From Rikenellaceae bacterium (GTDB lineage Bacteria; Bacteroidota; Bacteroidia; Bacteroidales; UBA932): 5,012 nucleotides of DNA. Numbering within the stretch: the stretch's first letter is position 1; each line of letters starts with the position of its first letter. Positions 1 through 5,012 of this stretch are shown here, in pieces. The position numbers were made by a program, and so were the translations under genes. The notes under the pieces are model-generated. The model saw only the letters and a program-made list of their open reading frames with translations, was not told where the DNA came from and searched no databases. The DNA lies in NCBI GenBank assembly GCA_900769385.1, contig CAAGGO010000256.1, forward strand, positions 1 to 5,012, given 5' to 3'.

Positions 1-533
1 GTGGTAAGGTAATTGTCGGAGTCAGTTGTGCAGATACCTCTGGATACTTCTCCGTTTTCAGATAGTGTCTTGTTAAGGAAGAATCCAACCATACAGTATT
101 TTCCTTTTGACCCTGCGTTTGCTGTAAGGAACTCCCCAAGCACCTTGAAAGACTCCTGTCCGTAGAAATCATCCGCATTGATTACAGCTGCCGGTTCATT
201 AACAACATCTGCCGCCATAAGCATTGCGTGACCTGTTCCCCAAGGCTTTTCTCTACCCGGCTGCAAGGTGAATCCGTAAGGGAGTTTGTCAAGCTCTTGC
301 TCTACAAATGCTACCTCAATATGGTTATTGTATTTCTTTGCAATTTTTTCTTCAAACTCTTTTCTGAAATTCTTTCTTACAACAAAAACAACCTTTCCAA
401 AGCCTCCTCTGATTGCATCATATACTGAATAGTCAAGAATTGTTTCTCCATTTGGCCCTACACCGTCCAACTGTTTCAATCCGCCATATCTGCTACCCAT
501 TCCGGCTGCCAAAATTATTAATGTAGGATTCAT
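1..533 (-). CDS. Sugar-phosphate nucleotidyltransferase-like protein, N-terminal part (3' end cut by window)
   Basis: The reading frame opens at the ATG complementary to 531-533 and stays open for 177 codons to the window edge, so the C-terminal part is missing. Its N-terminus carries the nucleotide-binding signature of the NTP-transferase (GT-A-like) fold: LAAGMGSRYGGLKQ at residues 8-21, where G11, G13, R15 and K20 match the usual GxGxR...K pattern. Further blocks are PWGTGHA (97-103), the likely metal and sugar-phosphate site NADDFYG (119-125), and GEVSRGI (161-167). Enzymes of this fold transfer a nucleoside monophosphate from an NTP to a sugar phosphate and release pyrophosphate, normally in the cytoplasm. 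The SRYGGLKQ form and NADD in place of a simple GD differ from RmlA, GalU or MurU as I remember them, so the substrate cannot be assigned. No signal peptide is visible. The gene is divergent from the FtsB-like gene, 47 bp away. The fold is secure; the reaction is inferred. Confidence 0.88.
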   Translation of the reverse strand, partial: MNPTLIILAAGMGSRYGGLKQLDGVGPNGETILDYSVYDAIRGGFGKVVFVVRKNFRKEFEEKIAKKYNNHIEVAFVEQELDKLPYGFTLQPGREKPWGTGHAMLMAADVVNEPAAVINADDFYGQESFKVLGEFLTANAGSKGKYCMVGFFLNKTLSENGEVSRGICTTDSDNYLT

Positions 534-580
534 ATTTTATTGCTACTTTTGCGTTAATATTCTGCTAAATTAGTAAAAAT
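534..580. promoter_or_regulatory. 47-bp divergent intergenic region
   Basis: This AT-rich spacer separates the divergently oriented nucleotidyltransferase and FtsB-like genes and must hold the start signals for both unless one lies inside the neighbouring gene. On the plus strand it contains an exact Bacteroidota -7 element (listed separately). On the minus strand I find no comparable TAnnTTTG match, so the leftward promoter is unassigned. Neither start codon has a recognisable Shine-Dalgarno sequence, which is normal for this phylum. Confidence 0.6.
544..551 (+). promoter_or_regulatory. Putative Bacteroidota -7 promoter element for the FtsB-like gene
   Basis: TACTTTTG matches the Bacteroidota sigma-ABfr -7 consensus TAnnTTTG at every fixed position and is followed by C. 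It ends 29 bp before the ATG at 581, which would give a leader of roughly 20-25 nt. The matching -33 TTTG is not evident: the bases around 520-525 are AT-rich but have no TTTG, and they lie inside the start of the divergent gene. The position fits well, but an 8-bp motif with six fixed bases can occur by chance in AT-rich DNA. Confidence 0.5.
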
Positions 581-907
581 ATGGCAAAAAGAGTCATTCA
601 AAACATTAAAAACACTATCTCTGAATCAAAGACATTCAAAGTTGCAAGGAACAAGTATTTCATTGTTACTGTTTTCTTTGTAGTATGGATTCTGTTCATA
701 GATACAAGCAACATTTTTGTATGGCTCAGGGATATGGGGACCGTAGCTTCCCAGGAACGCCAGAAAGAGTACTTCAAGGAGGCAATCAAGCTTACGGATG
801 AGAAACTTAAGGAGCTTGAATCAAACAAGGACAGCCTTGAAAAATTTGCCAGGGAACAATACCTTTTCCACGAACCTGATGAAGAGGTTTTTGTAATTGT
901 GGAATAG
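581..907 (+). CDS. FtsB/DivIC-like septum formation initiator protein
   Basis: This 108-residue protein has the layout of the FtsB/DivIC family: a short basic cytoplasmic N-terminus (about residues 1-25), one hydrophobic transmembrane segment (about 26-40, core FIVTVFFVVWILFI), then a charged heptad-like coiled-coil stretch (about 55-88) ending in the family-typical block EKFAREQYLF (87-96) and a short acidic tail. Proteins of this family are bitopic inner-membrane components of the divisome that pair with FtsL-like and FtsQ/DivIB-like partners through the periplasmic coiled coil. That role is known from E. coli and Bacillus and is only inferred here. The length is normal. The ATG at 581 lies about 30 bp after an exact TAnnTTTG promoter element, which supports the start. 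The stop at 905-907 faces the stop of the HAD gene across 4 bp, so transcripts from the two sides probably overlap. Confidence 0.88.
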   Translation: MAKRVIQNIKNTISESKTFKVARNKYFIVTVFFVVWILFIDTSNIFVWLRDMGTVASQERQKEYFKEAIKLTDEKLKELESNKDSLEKFAREQYLFHEPDEEVFVIVE

Positions 908-911
908 AAAA

Positions 912-1694
912 TCAGATATACTTAAGCAGGTCACCCAAATCATTGCTTGAATAGGTAGCACTGCCATCAAAAGGTTTGTCGTATGGATTATAATAGAACT
1001 GGTCCATTCCAAAATTACGGGCACCTTCAATATCATTGGAAAAATCATCACCAACCATAATGGCCTCATTCCTGGCAAGGGAGGGGGCATTTTTATAATA
1101 TTCCTCACCACAAATGGCCTCCAGAGCCTTCCGGAAAATTACAGGGCTGGGTTTCATTGCCCCAACCTCTTCAGAAACAACCACAGCATCCACATACTTA
1201 TGGATACAGGTAGTGTCCATCTTCCGGTACTGCACCCCCTTGAACCCGTTTGAAATGATTGCAACCTTTCCCCCAATGGATTTCACATACTGCAGCACCT
1301 GTTCAGCACCGGGAATCAGGTCAGTTTCCATAGACATGAATTCCAGGTACTTCTCCCCAAAATCAAGGGCAAACTGGTGGAGCTGTTCAGGAGAAAAGGA
1401 GTGCCCCGGAAGGGAATTTTGCGGAGCACTCTCCAAAATTTCCTTAAGTGTAAATTCAAAACGGTTGCAGCGGAGTTCCTCCTTAAGGATTTCTCCCCGC
1501 TCATACTGTTTCCACAACCCCTGGTTTATAACCTCATACCTCTGGAAGAACTCCTCTTTTGAGGTTACCCCAAAAAGGTGCGGCAACTTCTGGGAATCAA
1601 CAAGTTTGAAGAGGGCACTCTTGGCATTCCTGTCAAAATCCCAAAGTGTCCTGTCCAGATCAAACAAAAACCATCTGTACCTCTTCTTCTCCAT
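912..1694 (-). CDS. YjjG-type HAD-superfamily nucleotidase
   Basis: The 260-residue protein has all four HAD motifs in order. Motif I is FDLDRT (11-16), with D12 as nucleophile and D14 as general acid/base. Motif II is ISNG (147-150) with S148. Motif III is K181 in GAMKPSP. Motif IV is GDDFSNDIEGA (215-225), with D216/D217 and D221 for magnesium. The stretch of about residues 20-125 between motifs I and II is a helical C1-type cap. DLDRTLWDF and VGDDFSNDIEGARNFGM resemble the YjjG (pyrimidine 5'-nucleotidase, TIGR02254-like) subfamily. E. coli YjjG dephosphorylates dUMP, dTMP and modified pyrimidine monophosphates and helps exclude mutagenic analogues; that activity is inferred here. E. coli YjjG is about 225 residues, so this copy is somewhat longer, mainly in the cap. 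It is the last gene of the leftward purB-M64-HAD unit, 26 bp after the M64 stop, and a purine-rich GGGAAGAG directly precedes its ATG. HAD substrate ranges are broad, so the exact substrate is uncertain. Confidence 0.85.
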   Translation of the reverse strand: MEKKRYRWFLFDLDRTLWDFDRNAKSALFKLVDSQKLPHLFGVTSKEEFFQRYEVINQGLWKQYERGEILKEELRCNRFEFTLKEILESAPQNSLPGHSFSPEQLHQFALDFGEKYLEFMSMETDLIPGAEQVLQYVKSIGGKVAIISNGFKGVQYRKMDTTCIHKYVDAVVVSEEVGAMKPSPVIFRKALEAICGEEYYKNAPSLARNEAIMVGDDFSNDIEGARNFGMDQFYYNPYDKPFDGSATYSSNDLGDLLKYI

Positions 1695-1720
1695 CTCTTC
1701 CCGACAATTATCTACTGTTT

Positions 1721-3007
1721 TTACTTGCAGTAATACTCAATCATCCTCTCAATGGCCCTCTGGCACACAGGACAGAAAGCAGCCGCCTGGTTTGTCTTCA
1801 TACGGCAATCCATTACCGGACGGTAAATCCCCTTTGCCATATATCCGCCACCCTCATAAACGCCAAGGGTAGTGTTGTCCTTCCTGTTCTCAAGAGGGGC
1901 AGAAGGAATTGTAGCATTAGGATCAAGCATATCTTTCCATTTTGCCTCAAAGTTTACCAAAGTGGTAATGTTGGGTTCCCAAGGCTCAATTTTGATGTTG
2001 TAGAACTCCTCATATGAAGTGCTTGAATCATAGTACTCGTCACCCAAACCGGCAAAACTGTGACCGAACTCGTGCACGAAAACCTCCTCTGCAAAGCGGC
2101 AGTCGCTGGCGCTCAAACCATAGAAATTGTAGATGCCTCCACCGCCGTATTTAGGATTGTTTACAATGACGTAAAGGGCATCATACGGAGCGTTGGTTGC
2201 TATCTGGCAAACGGTTTTCTGGTTCTGGGCAGTAAGGTAACGGTCGCTGCGGAAAGTGTAGAAATTGGAGTTGGCAACGGTCTTTTTCCATACATCCTCG
2301 TGAGGGATATCCGTGCCGCTCTCCTGGGATACTGATTCTACAGCCCAAATGTTGAAATCCTCCTTATGTCTGTTATAAGGGGCCATTGTAAACATATAAT
2401 CGGCAAAACGTTTTGCATCCTGCCTGAATTTCTCCATCTCCTGGGCTGTATAACCCTCAGCAATGAAAAGAAGGTCAACTTTGGTTGCAGGATCCCCGTT
2501 GTATACAATTCGGGTAATCTTGTAGTCATTAGCCACTTCACGGCTGATGAGCTTGTCTGCAGGGTCTATCCCAATTGAGAAAATCTCATTGTGCAGGCCG
2601 GTAGCCTTCACCCTTTCATAAACTTTAAGTACAACCTTGTTTTTAGGGAACGGGATTGTATATGAACTGTTGAATGCCTGAGGTACAGTCTGGGCCTCAG
2701 CAGTGGTTCTCCACTCCTGGAACAGGGTGTTGAATCCTTTTGAGTATATAACCTCTCCTGCCGGTGTCTGTACTTCCATATAGTACTCTCCATATTTGAA
2801 AGGATCTACAAGATTGGTTTTTGAACCGCTCCATGCGCACTCCTTTACCATCCCCTCAAGGAATATTTTCTGGTATGAGGCATCTCCGGCAAAAGTGAGG
2901 TCAACCCTCAATCTGTCGGGAGTAAAAAATTCATCATACTGTGGTTGCTGAGCAAATGCAGCAGCACTTAAAATGAGTGCTGCTGCAAGTGATAACAGTT
3001 TCTTCAT
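1721..3007 (-). CDS. Secreted zinc metallopeptidase, M64 family (IgA-peptidase-like)
   Basis: This 428-residue protein starts with a clear Sec signal peptide: MKK, a hydrophobic core LLSLAAALILSAAAF, and a probable signal peptidase I cut after AFA at residues 17-19. A beta-rich N-terminal domain (about 24-145, M64_N-like) is followed by the M64 catalytic domain (about 160-425). The zinc site is HEFGH (312-316) with E313 as catalytic base. D323 in GLGDEYYD, seven residues after the second histidine, is the likely third ligand in the HExxH(x)6D pattern. The C-terminal MDCRMK...FCPVCQ block (399-416) with C401, C412 and C415 is also typical of the family as I recall it. M64 is named after a Clostridium ramosum IgA protease, but IgA cleavage should not be assumed for Bacteroidales members. 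The product should be periplasmic or exported. It begins 2 bp after the purB stop, so translation may be coupled. The signal-peptide codons form a perfect inverted repeat (listed separately). The family call is firm; the substrate is unknown. Confidence 0.92.
   Translation of the reverse strand: MKKLLSLAAALILSAAAFAQQPQYDEFFTPDRLRVDLTFAGDASYQKIFLEGMVKECAWSGSKTNLVDPFKYGEYYMEVQTPAGEVIYSKGFNTLFQEWRTTAEAQTVPQAFNSSYTIPFPKNKVVLKVYERVKATGLHNEIFSIGIDPADKLISREVANDYKITRIVYNGDPATKVDLLFIAEGYTAQEMEKFRQDAKRFADYMFTMAPYNRHKEDFNIWAVESVSQESGTDIPHEDVWKKTVANSNFYTFRSDRYLTAQNQKTVCQIATNAPYDALYVIVNNPKYGGGGIYNFYGLSASDCRFAEEVFVHEFGHSFAGLGDEYYDSSTSYEEFYNIKIEPWEPNITTLVNFEAKWKDMLDPNATIPSAPLENRKDNTTLGVYEGGGYMAKGIYRPVMDCRMKTNQAAAFCPVCQRAIERMIEYYCK
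2957..2987. repeat. Perfect 12-bp inverted repeat with 7-nt loop inside the M64 signal-peptide codons
   Basis: The plus-strand arms TGCAGCAGCACT (2957-2968) and AGTGCTGCTGCA (2976-2987) are exact reverse complements, separated by TAAAATG. In the leftward mRNA this stem begins 21 nt into the M64 coding sequence and spans codons for residues 7-17 (end of L7 through A17). No U-tract follows, so it is not a typical intrinsic terminator. The alanine-rich signal peptide partly explains it, because GCA and TGC are complementary. However, one arm uses GCA alanine codons and the other GCT, and it is this split that makes the pairing perfect. Confidence 0.85.
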
Positions 3008-3009
3008 AA

Positions 3010-4353
3010 TTATCTGCCAACGTAGTTTTGTGGAGTAATAACCAGAATCTCCTGTTTTACAGAGTCGCTTACATTCAACTCTTTTACAAACTCCTGGATG
3101 CTCTCTTTGGTAATGCCGGCATTACCGCGGGTAAGGGCCTTAAGGGCCTCGTAAGGGTTAGGATAACCCTCGCGGCGAAGCACGGTTTGGATACCCTCGG
3201 CAACAACTGCCCAGTTGGCCTCAAGATCACGGTCAAGGGCAGCCTCGTTAAGGATAAGCTTGCCAAGACCTTTCTTCAATGACCTTAGTGAAATGATTGA
3301 GTGAGCCAACGGAACACCTACGTTTCTAAGTACTGTAGAGTCTGTAAGGTCTCTCTGCAATCTTGAAACAGGAAGTTTGGATGCAAGGTGAGCGTAGATT
3401 GCATTAGCTATACCAAAGTTACCCTCTGCATTCTCGAAGTCAATAGGGTTAACCTTATGAGGCATTGCTGAAGAGCCAACCTCACCTGCTTTAACTTTCT
3501 GGCGGAAGTACTCCATTGAAATGTATGTCCACATATCCCTTGCAAGGTCAATAAGGATAGTGTTGATTCTCTCAAGATTGTGGAACAATGCTGCTAGATT
3601 GTCATAGTGCTCAATCTGGGTTGTAGGGTATGAACGTTTAAGTCCAAGTTTGCCCTCTACAAATGAAGCTGCAAATTTGTTCCAGTCAATGCTTGGATAT
3701 GCAAAGTTGTGTGCATTGAAGTTACCTGTTGCACCACCGAATTTTGCAGAGTAAGGAACCTGCTCCAAAAGGCGCAACTGCTCTTTAAGGCGTGCCACAA
3801 ATACATAAATCTCTTTGCCCAAACGGGTAGGGGAGGCAGGCTGGCCGTGGGTGTGGGCAAGCATCGGTACATTCTCCCACTCTTTTGCAAAACCCTCAAG
3901 GATTTCAATAACCTCATTCAATGCAGGCATATATGCATCCCTGATACCCTCAAGAAGGCTTAATGGAACAGAAGTGTTGTTGATATCCTGTGAAGTAAGG
4001 CCAAAGTGTACAAACTCGCCGTATTTCTCAATGCCAAGTTTCTTGAACTCGTCCTTGATGAAGTACTCAACAGCCTTAACGTCGTGGTTAGTAACTTTCT
4101 CAATATCCTTAACCTTCTGGGCATCTTCAGCTGTAAGGTTCTGATAGATAGCCCTGAGCTTTGCAAAGTTTGCCTGGTCAAAATCTTTAAGCTGCTCCAA
4201 AGGAAGCTCGCAAAGGGCAATAAAATACTCAATTTCAACCCTGACCCTGTATTTTATAAGAGCATACTCAGAAAAGTACATGCTCAAATCTTCAACTTGT
4301 TTGCGGTATCTGCCATCTATAGGAGATACAGCCATTAATGCGTTATTTGACAT
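3010..4353 (-). CDS. purB: Adenylosuccinate lyase
   Basis: The 447-residue protein is a full-length PurB of the E. coli type (about 456 residues). It catalyses two fumarate-releasing steps: SAICAR to AICAR in de novo purine synthesis, and adenylosuccinate to AMP. It acts in the cytoplasm as a homotetramer. Visible landmarks are SPIDGRY near the N-terminus (10-16), TNHDVKAVEY (88-97), HFGLTSQDINN (116-126), THGQPASPT (168-176) with the general acid H169, and the fumarase/aspartase superfamily signature GSSAMPHKVNP (293-303) containing the catalytic serine of the mobile loop (S294/S295). RDLTDSTVLRN (334-344) is also characteristic. The start at 4353 gives the standard N-terminus MSNNALMAVSPIDGRY; no Shine-Dalgarno sequence is seen. 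It is the first gene of the leftward unit, and the M64 peptidase begins 2 bp after its stop. The gene appears intact, with no missing catalytic residue. Confidence 0.97.
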   Translation of the reverse strand: MSNNALMAVSPIDGRYRKQVEDLSMYFSEYALIKYRVRVEIEYFIALCELPLEQLKDFDQANFAKLRAIYQNLTAEDAQKVKDIEKVTNHDVKAVEYFIKDEFKKLGIEKYGEFVHFGLTSQDINNTSVPLSLLEGIRDAYMPALNEVIEILEGFAKEWENVPMLAHTHGQPASPTRLGKEIYVFVARLKEQLRLLEQVPYSAKFGGATGNFNAHNFAYPSIDWNKFAASFVEGKLGLKRSYPTTQIEHYDNLAALFHNLERINTILIDLARDMWTYISMEYFRQKVKAGEVGSSAMPHKVNPIDFENAEGNFGIANAIYAHLASKLPVSRLQRDLTDSTVLRNVGVPLAHSIISLRSLKKGLGKLILNEAALDRDLEANWAVVAEGIQTVLRREGYPNPYEALKALTRGNAGITKESIQEFVKELNVSDSVKQEILVITPQNYVGR

Positions 4354-4463
4354 AGTGTATTAAATGATATTCAATTTTTAATTGAGCGGTAAAGATAGTT
4401 AAAAATGAAACAAAATCATAGTAACTGTGTTTGGTATTGGTAAATGTTCAATAAAGAGAGAAT
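4354..4463. promoter_or_regulatory. 110-bp divergent intergenic region between purB and the amidohydrolase gene
   Basis: This AT-rich spacer must carry the starts for the purB-M64-HAD unit (leftward) and the linear-amide hydrolase gene (rightward). No perfect TAnnTTTG was found in either direction. The nearest rightward match is TGTGTTTG at 4426-4433, one mismatch, about 30 bp before the ATG at 4464. Leftward, the complement of 4394-4401 reads TATCTTTA, also one mismatch, about 40 bp before purB. No -33 TTTG at the usual 19-20 bp spacing supports either, so promoter positions are tentative. A small palindrome at 4371-4385 is listed separately. No purine riboswitch-like fold was recognised, although this was judged by eye only. 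Confidence 0.45.
4371..4385. repeat. Short palindrome upstream of purB (6-bp arms, 3-nt loop)
   Basis: TCAATT (4371-4376) and AATTGA (4380-4385) are perfect reverse complements around TTT. The element ends 17 bp before the purB start codon and would lie in the purB 5' leader if transcription starts upstream of it. It could be a weak hairpin or a regulator binding site, but it is very AT-rich and short, so chance is a real alternative. Confidence 0.4.
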
Positions 4464-5012
4464 ATGAATACTAAAGGATTAGTTTTGGGGCTTGCTGCAG
4501 TTTGCAGTGCGGCAATACCCGCAGGAGCCTGTACAGGCATAGCATTAAAGGCAAAGGACGGCAGTTACATACAGGCCAGAACCATTGAGTGGGCAAAGGG
4601 ATACCTTGAGAGCGGATATACCATAATCCCCCGTGGAGAAAAACTTTTCTCCTATACTCCCGATGGTGGACAGGGTCACCATTTTACCGCAAAATACGGT
4701 GTAGTTGGACTAACTGTGGCCGACAAGAACTTCATTGCAGAGGGGTTGAATGAGGCAGGTTTGTCTACTGGACTCTTCTTCTTCCCCGAATATGGTTCCT
4801 ATACCAAATTTGATCCTGCAAGGAGGGATGTTGCTGTTGCCGATATGCAGCTGAACCAGTGGATGCTAAGCCAGTTTGCCACTGTAGATGAAGTTAAGGA
4901 GGCAATCCTTTCAGGGAATGTGGATGTAGTGGGTTTGGTTGGCAATGCTGTAGTACACTGGAGAATAGGTGACCAGAGCGGCAGGGAAGTGGTACAGATC
5001 GGAAGAGCACAC
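4464..5012 (+). CDS. Secreted linear-amide C-N hydrolase, choloylglycine hydrolase family (3' end missing)
   Basis: The frame opens with ATG at 4464, after a purine-rich AAAGAGAGAAT leader, and runs to the window end; about 177 codons are genuine. Residues 1-22 form a signal peptide with an AGA cut site that would expose C23, the N-terminal nucleophile of this Ntn-hydrolase family. R39 in ARTIEW lies 16 residues after C23, matching the Cys2-to-Arg18 spacing of bile salt hydrolases, with E42 near the Asp21 position. GLNEAGLSTG (94-103) and NAVVHWRIGDQSG (161-173) are further family blocks. Members hydrolyse amide bonds in conjugated bile salts, penicillin V or N-acyl homoserine lactones. By eye, F106 takes the place of bile salt hydrolase Asn82, where penicillin acylases have Tyr, so a bile salt specificity should not be assumed. 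The C-terminal half, with the equivalents of Asn175 and Arg228, is absent. The final codons (from 4996 on) are adapter sequence and not real protein. The predicted location is periplasm or outside the cell. Confidence 0.85.
   Translation, partial: MNTKGLVLGLAAVCSAAIPAGACTGIALKAKDGSYIQARTIEWAKGYLESGYTIIPRGEKLFSYTPDGGQGHHFTAKYGVVGLTVADKNFIAEGLNEAGLSTGLFFFPEYGSYTKFDPARRDVAVADMQLNQWMLSQFATVDEVKEAILSGNVDVVGLVGNAVVHWRIGDQSGREVVQIGRAH
4996..5012 (+). other. Illumina TruSeq adapter remnant at the contig end
   Basis: AGATCGGAAGAGCACAC, the last 17 bases of the window, is identical to the start of the standard TruSeq read-1 adapter. It interrupts an otherwise well-conserved reading frame and runs exactly to the sequence end, as expected when untrimmed reads are assembled. 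Codons from this point (the last bases of the glutamine codon, then I-G-R-A-H) should be removed before any protein comparison. Confidence 0.95.

Noticed and set aside
1..30. Possible adapter sequence at the left edge as well
   Set aside because: The first bases keep the nucleotidyltransferase frame with plausible residues and do not match either TruSeq adapter or its reverse complement.
228..428. Plus-strand open frame of 66 codons opposite the nucleotidyltransferase
   Set aside because: It is antisense to a frame with clear NTP-transferase motifs. Its hydrophobic stretch is explained by the complement of Lys/Glu-rich codons.
1114..1872. Long plus-strand open frame (252 codons) opposite the HAD gene and the M64 3' end
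   Set aside because: It lies antisense to two well-supported genes with intact catalytic motifs, and its translation shows no recognisable domain and a serine- and phenylalanine-rich composition typical of an antisense shadow.
3131..3157. Repeated TAAGGG units (three copies)
   Set aside because: They encode the conserved purB stretch ALKALTRG. The similarity comes from repeated Ala-Leu codons and is not a repeat array.
3154..3170. Inverted repeat AGGGTTA-GGA-TAACCCT
   Set aside because: It has 7-bp arms inside conserved purB codons, with no U-tract and far from any gene boundary. It is likely chance from a repeated TAAGGG-like codon run.
4426..4433. TGTGTTTG as a promoter for the amidohydrolase gene
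   Set aside because: It has one mismatch at the important A of TAnnTTTG and no TTTG 19-20 bp upstream. It is mentioned only as the best candidate and not annotated as a promoter.
1..5012. CRISPR array, tRNA/rRNA, insertion sequence, toxin-antitoxin or phage-defence system
   Set aside because: No regularly spaced repeats, cloverleaf-like sequence, transposase or defence-type domain was seen. All long frames are accounted for by six ordinary genes.

Overview
The window looks like chromosomal DNA from a member of the Bacteroidota, most likely order Bacteroidales and possibly gut-associated. The evidence is the gene set: an M64-family secreted peptidase, a secreted choloylglycine-hydrolase family enzyme, an FtsB/DivIC-type protein and an atypical NTP-transferase. 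Other support is the moderate GC, the near absence of Shine-Dalgarno sequences, and an exact TAnnTTTG -7 element in front of one gene. I cannot name a genus. Both outer genes are cut by the window ends. The last 17 bases are identical to the start of the Illumina TruSeq adapter, so the right edge is probably a contig end from short-read assembly and not natural sequence.

Layout, left to right. (1) Positions 1-533, minus strand: N-terminal 177 codons of a sugar-phosphate nucleotidyltransferase-like protein. (2) Positions 534-580: a 47-bp divergent intergenic region with a Bacteroidota-type promoter element facing right. (3) Positions 581-907, plus strand: a small FtsB/DivIC-like septum protein. 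It runs convergently into the next gene with only 4 bp between stop codons. (4) Positions 912-4353, minus strand: a compact three-gene unit transcribed leftward in the order purB (adenylosuccinate lyase), secreted M64 metallopeptidase, YjjG-type HAD nucleotidase. The purB-M64 gap is 2 bp and the M64-HAD gap is 26 bp. (5) Positions 4354-4463: a 110-bp AT-rich divergent region with a small palindrome in front of purB. (6) Positions 4464-5012, plus strand: N-terminal part of a secreted linear-amide C-N hydrolase (bile salt hydrolase / penicillin V acylase superfamily), ending in adapter sequence.

Functionally, purB (purine synthesis and AMP formation) and the YjjG-like nucleotidase (nucleotide clean-up) share a nucleotide-metabolism theme. 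The M64 peptidase between them is exported and has no obvious link beyond co-transcription. The amidohydrolase is also exported and would act in the periplasm or outside the cell. I see no rRNA, tRNA, CRISPR array, insertion sequence, phage gene or defence system, and no convincing undescribed system. The points most worth a second look are the terminal adapter, a perfect 12-bp inverted repeat inside the M64 signal-peptide codons, and the unknown substrates of the two truncated enzymes.
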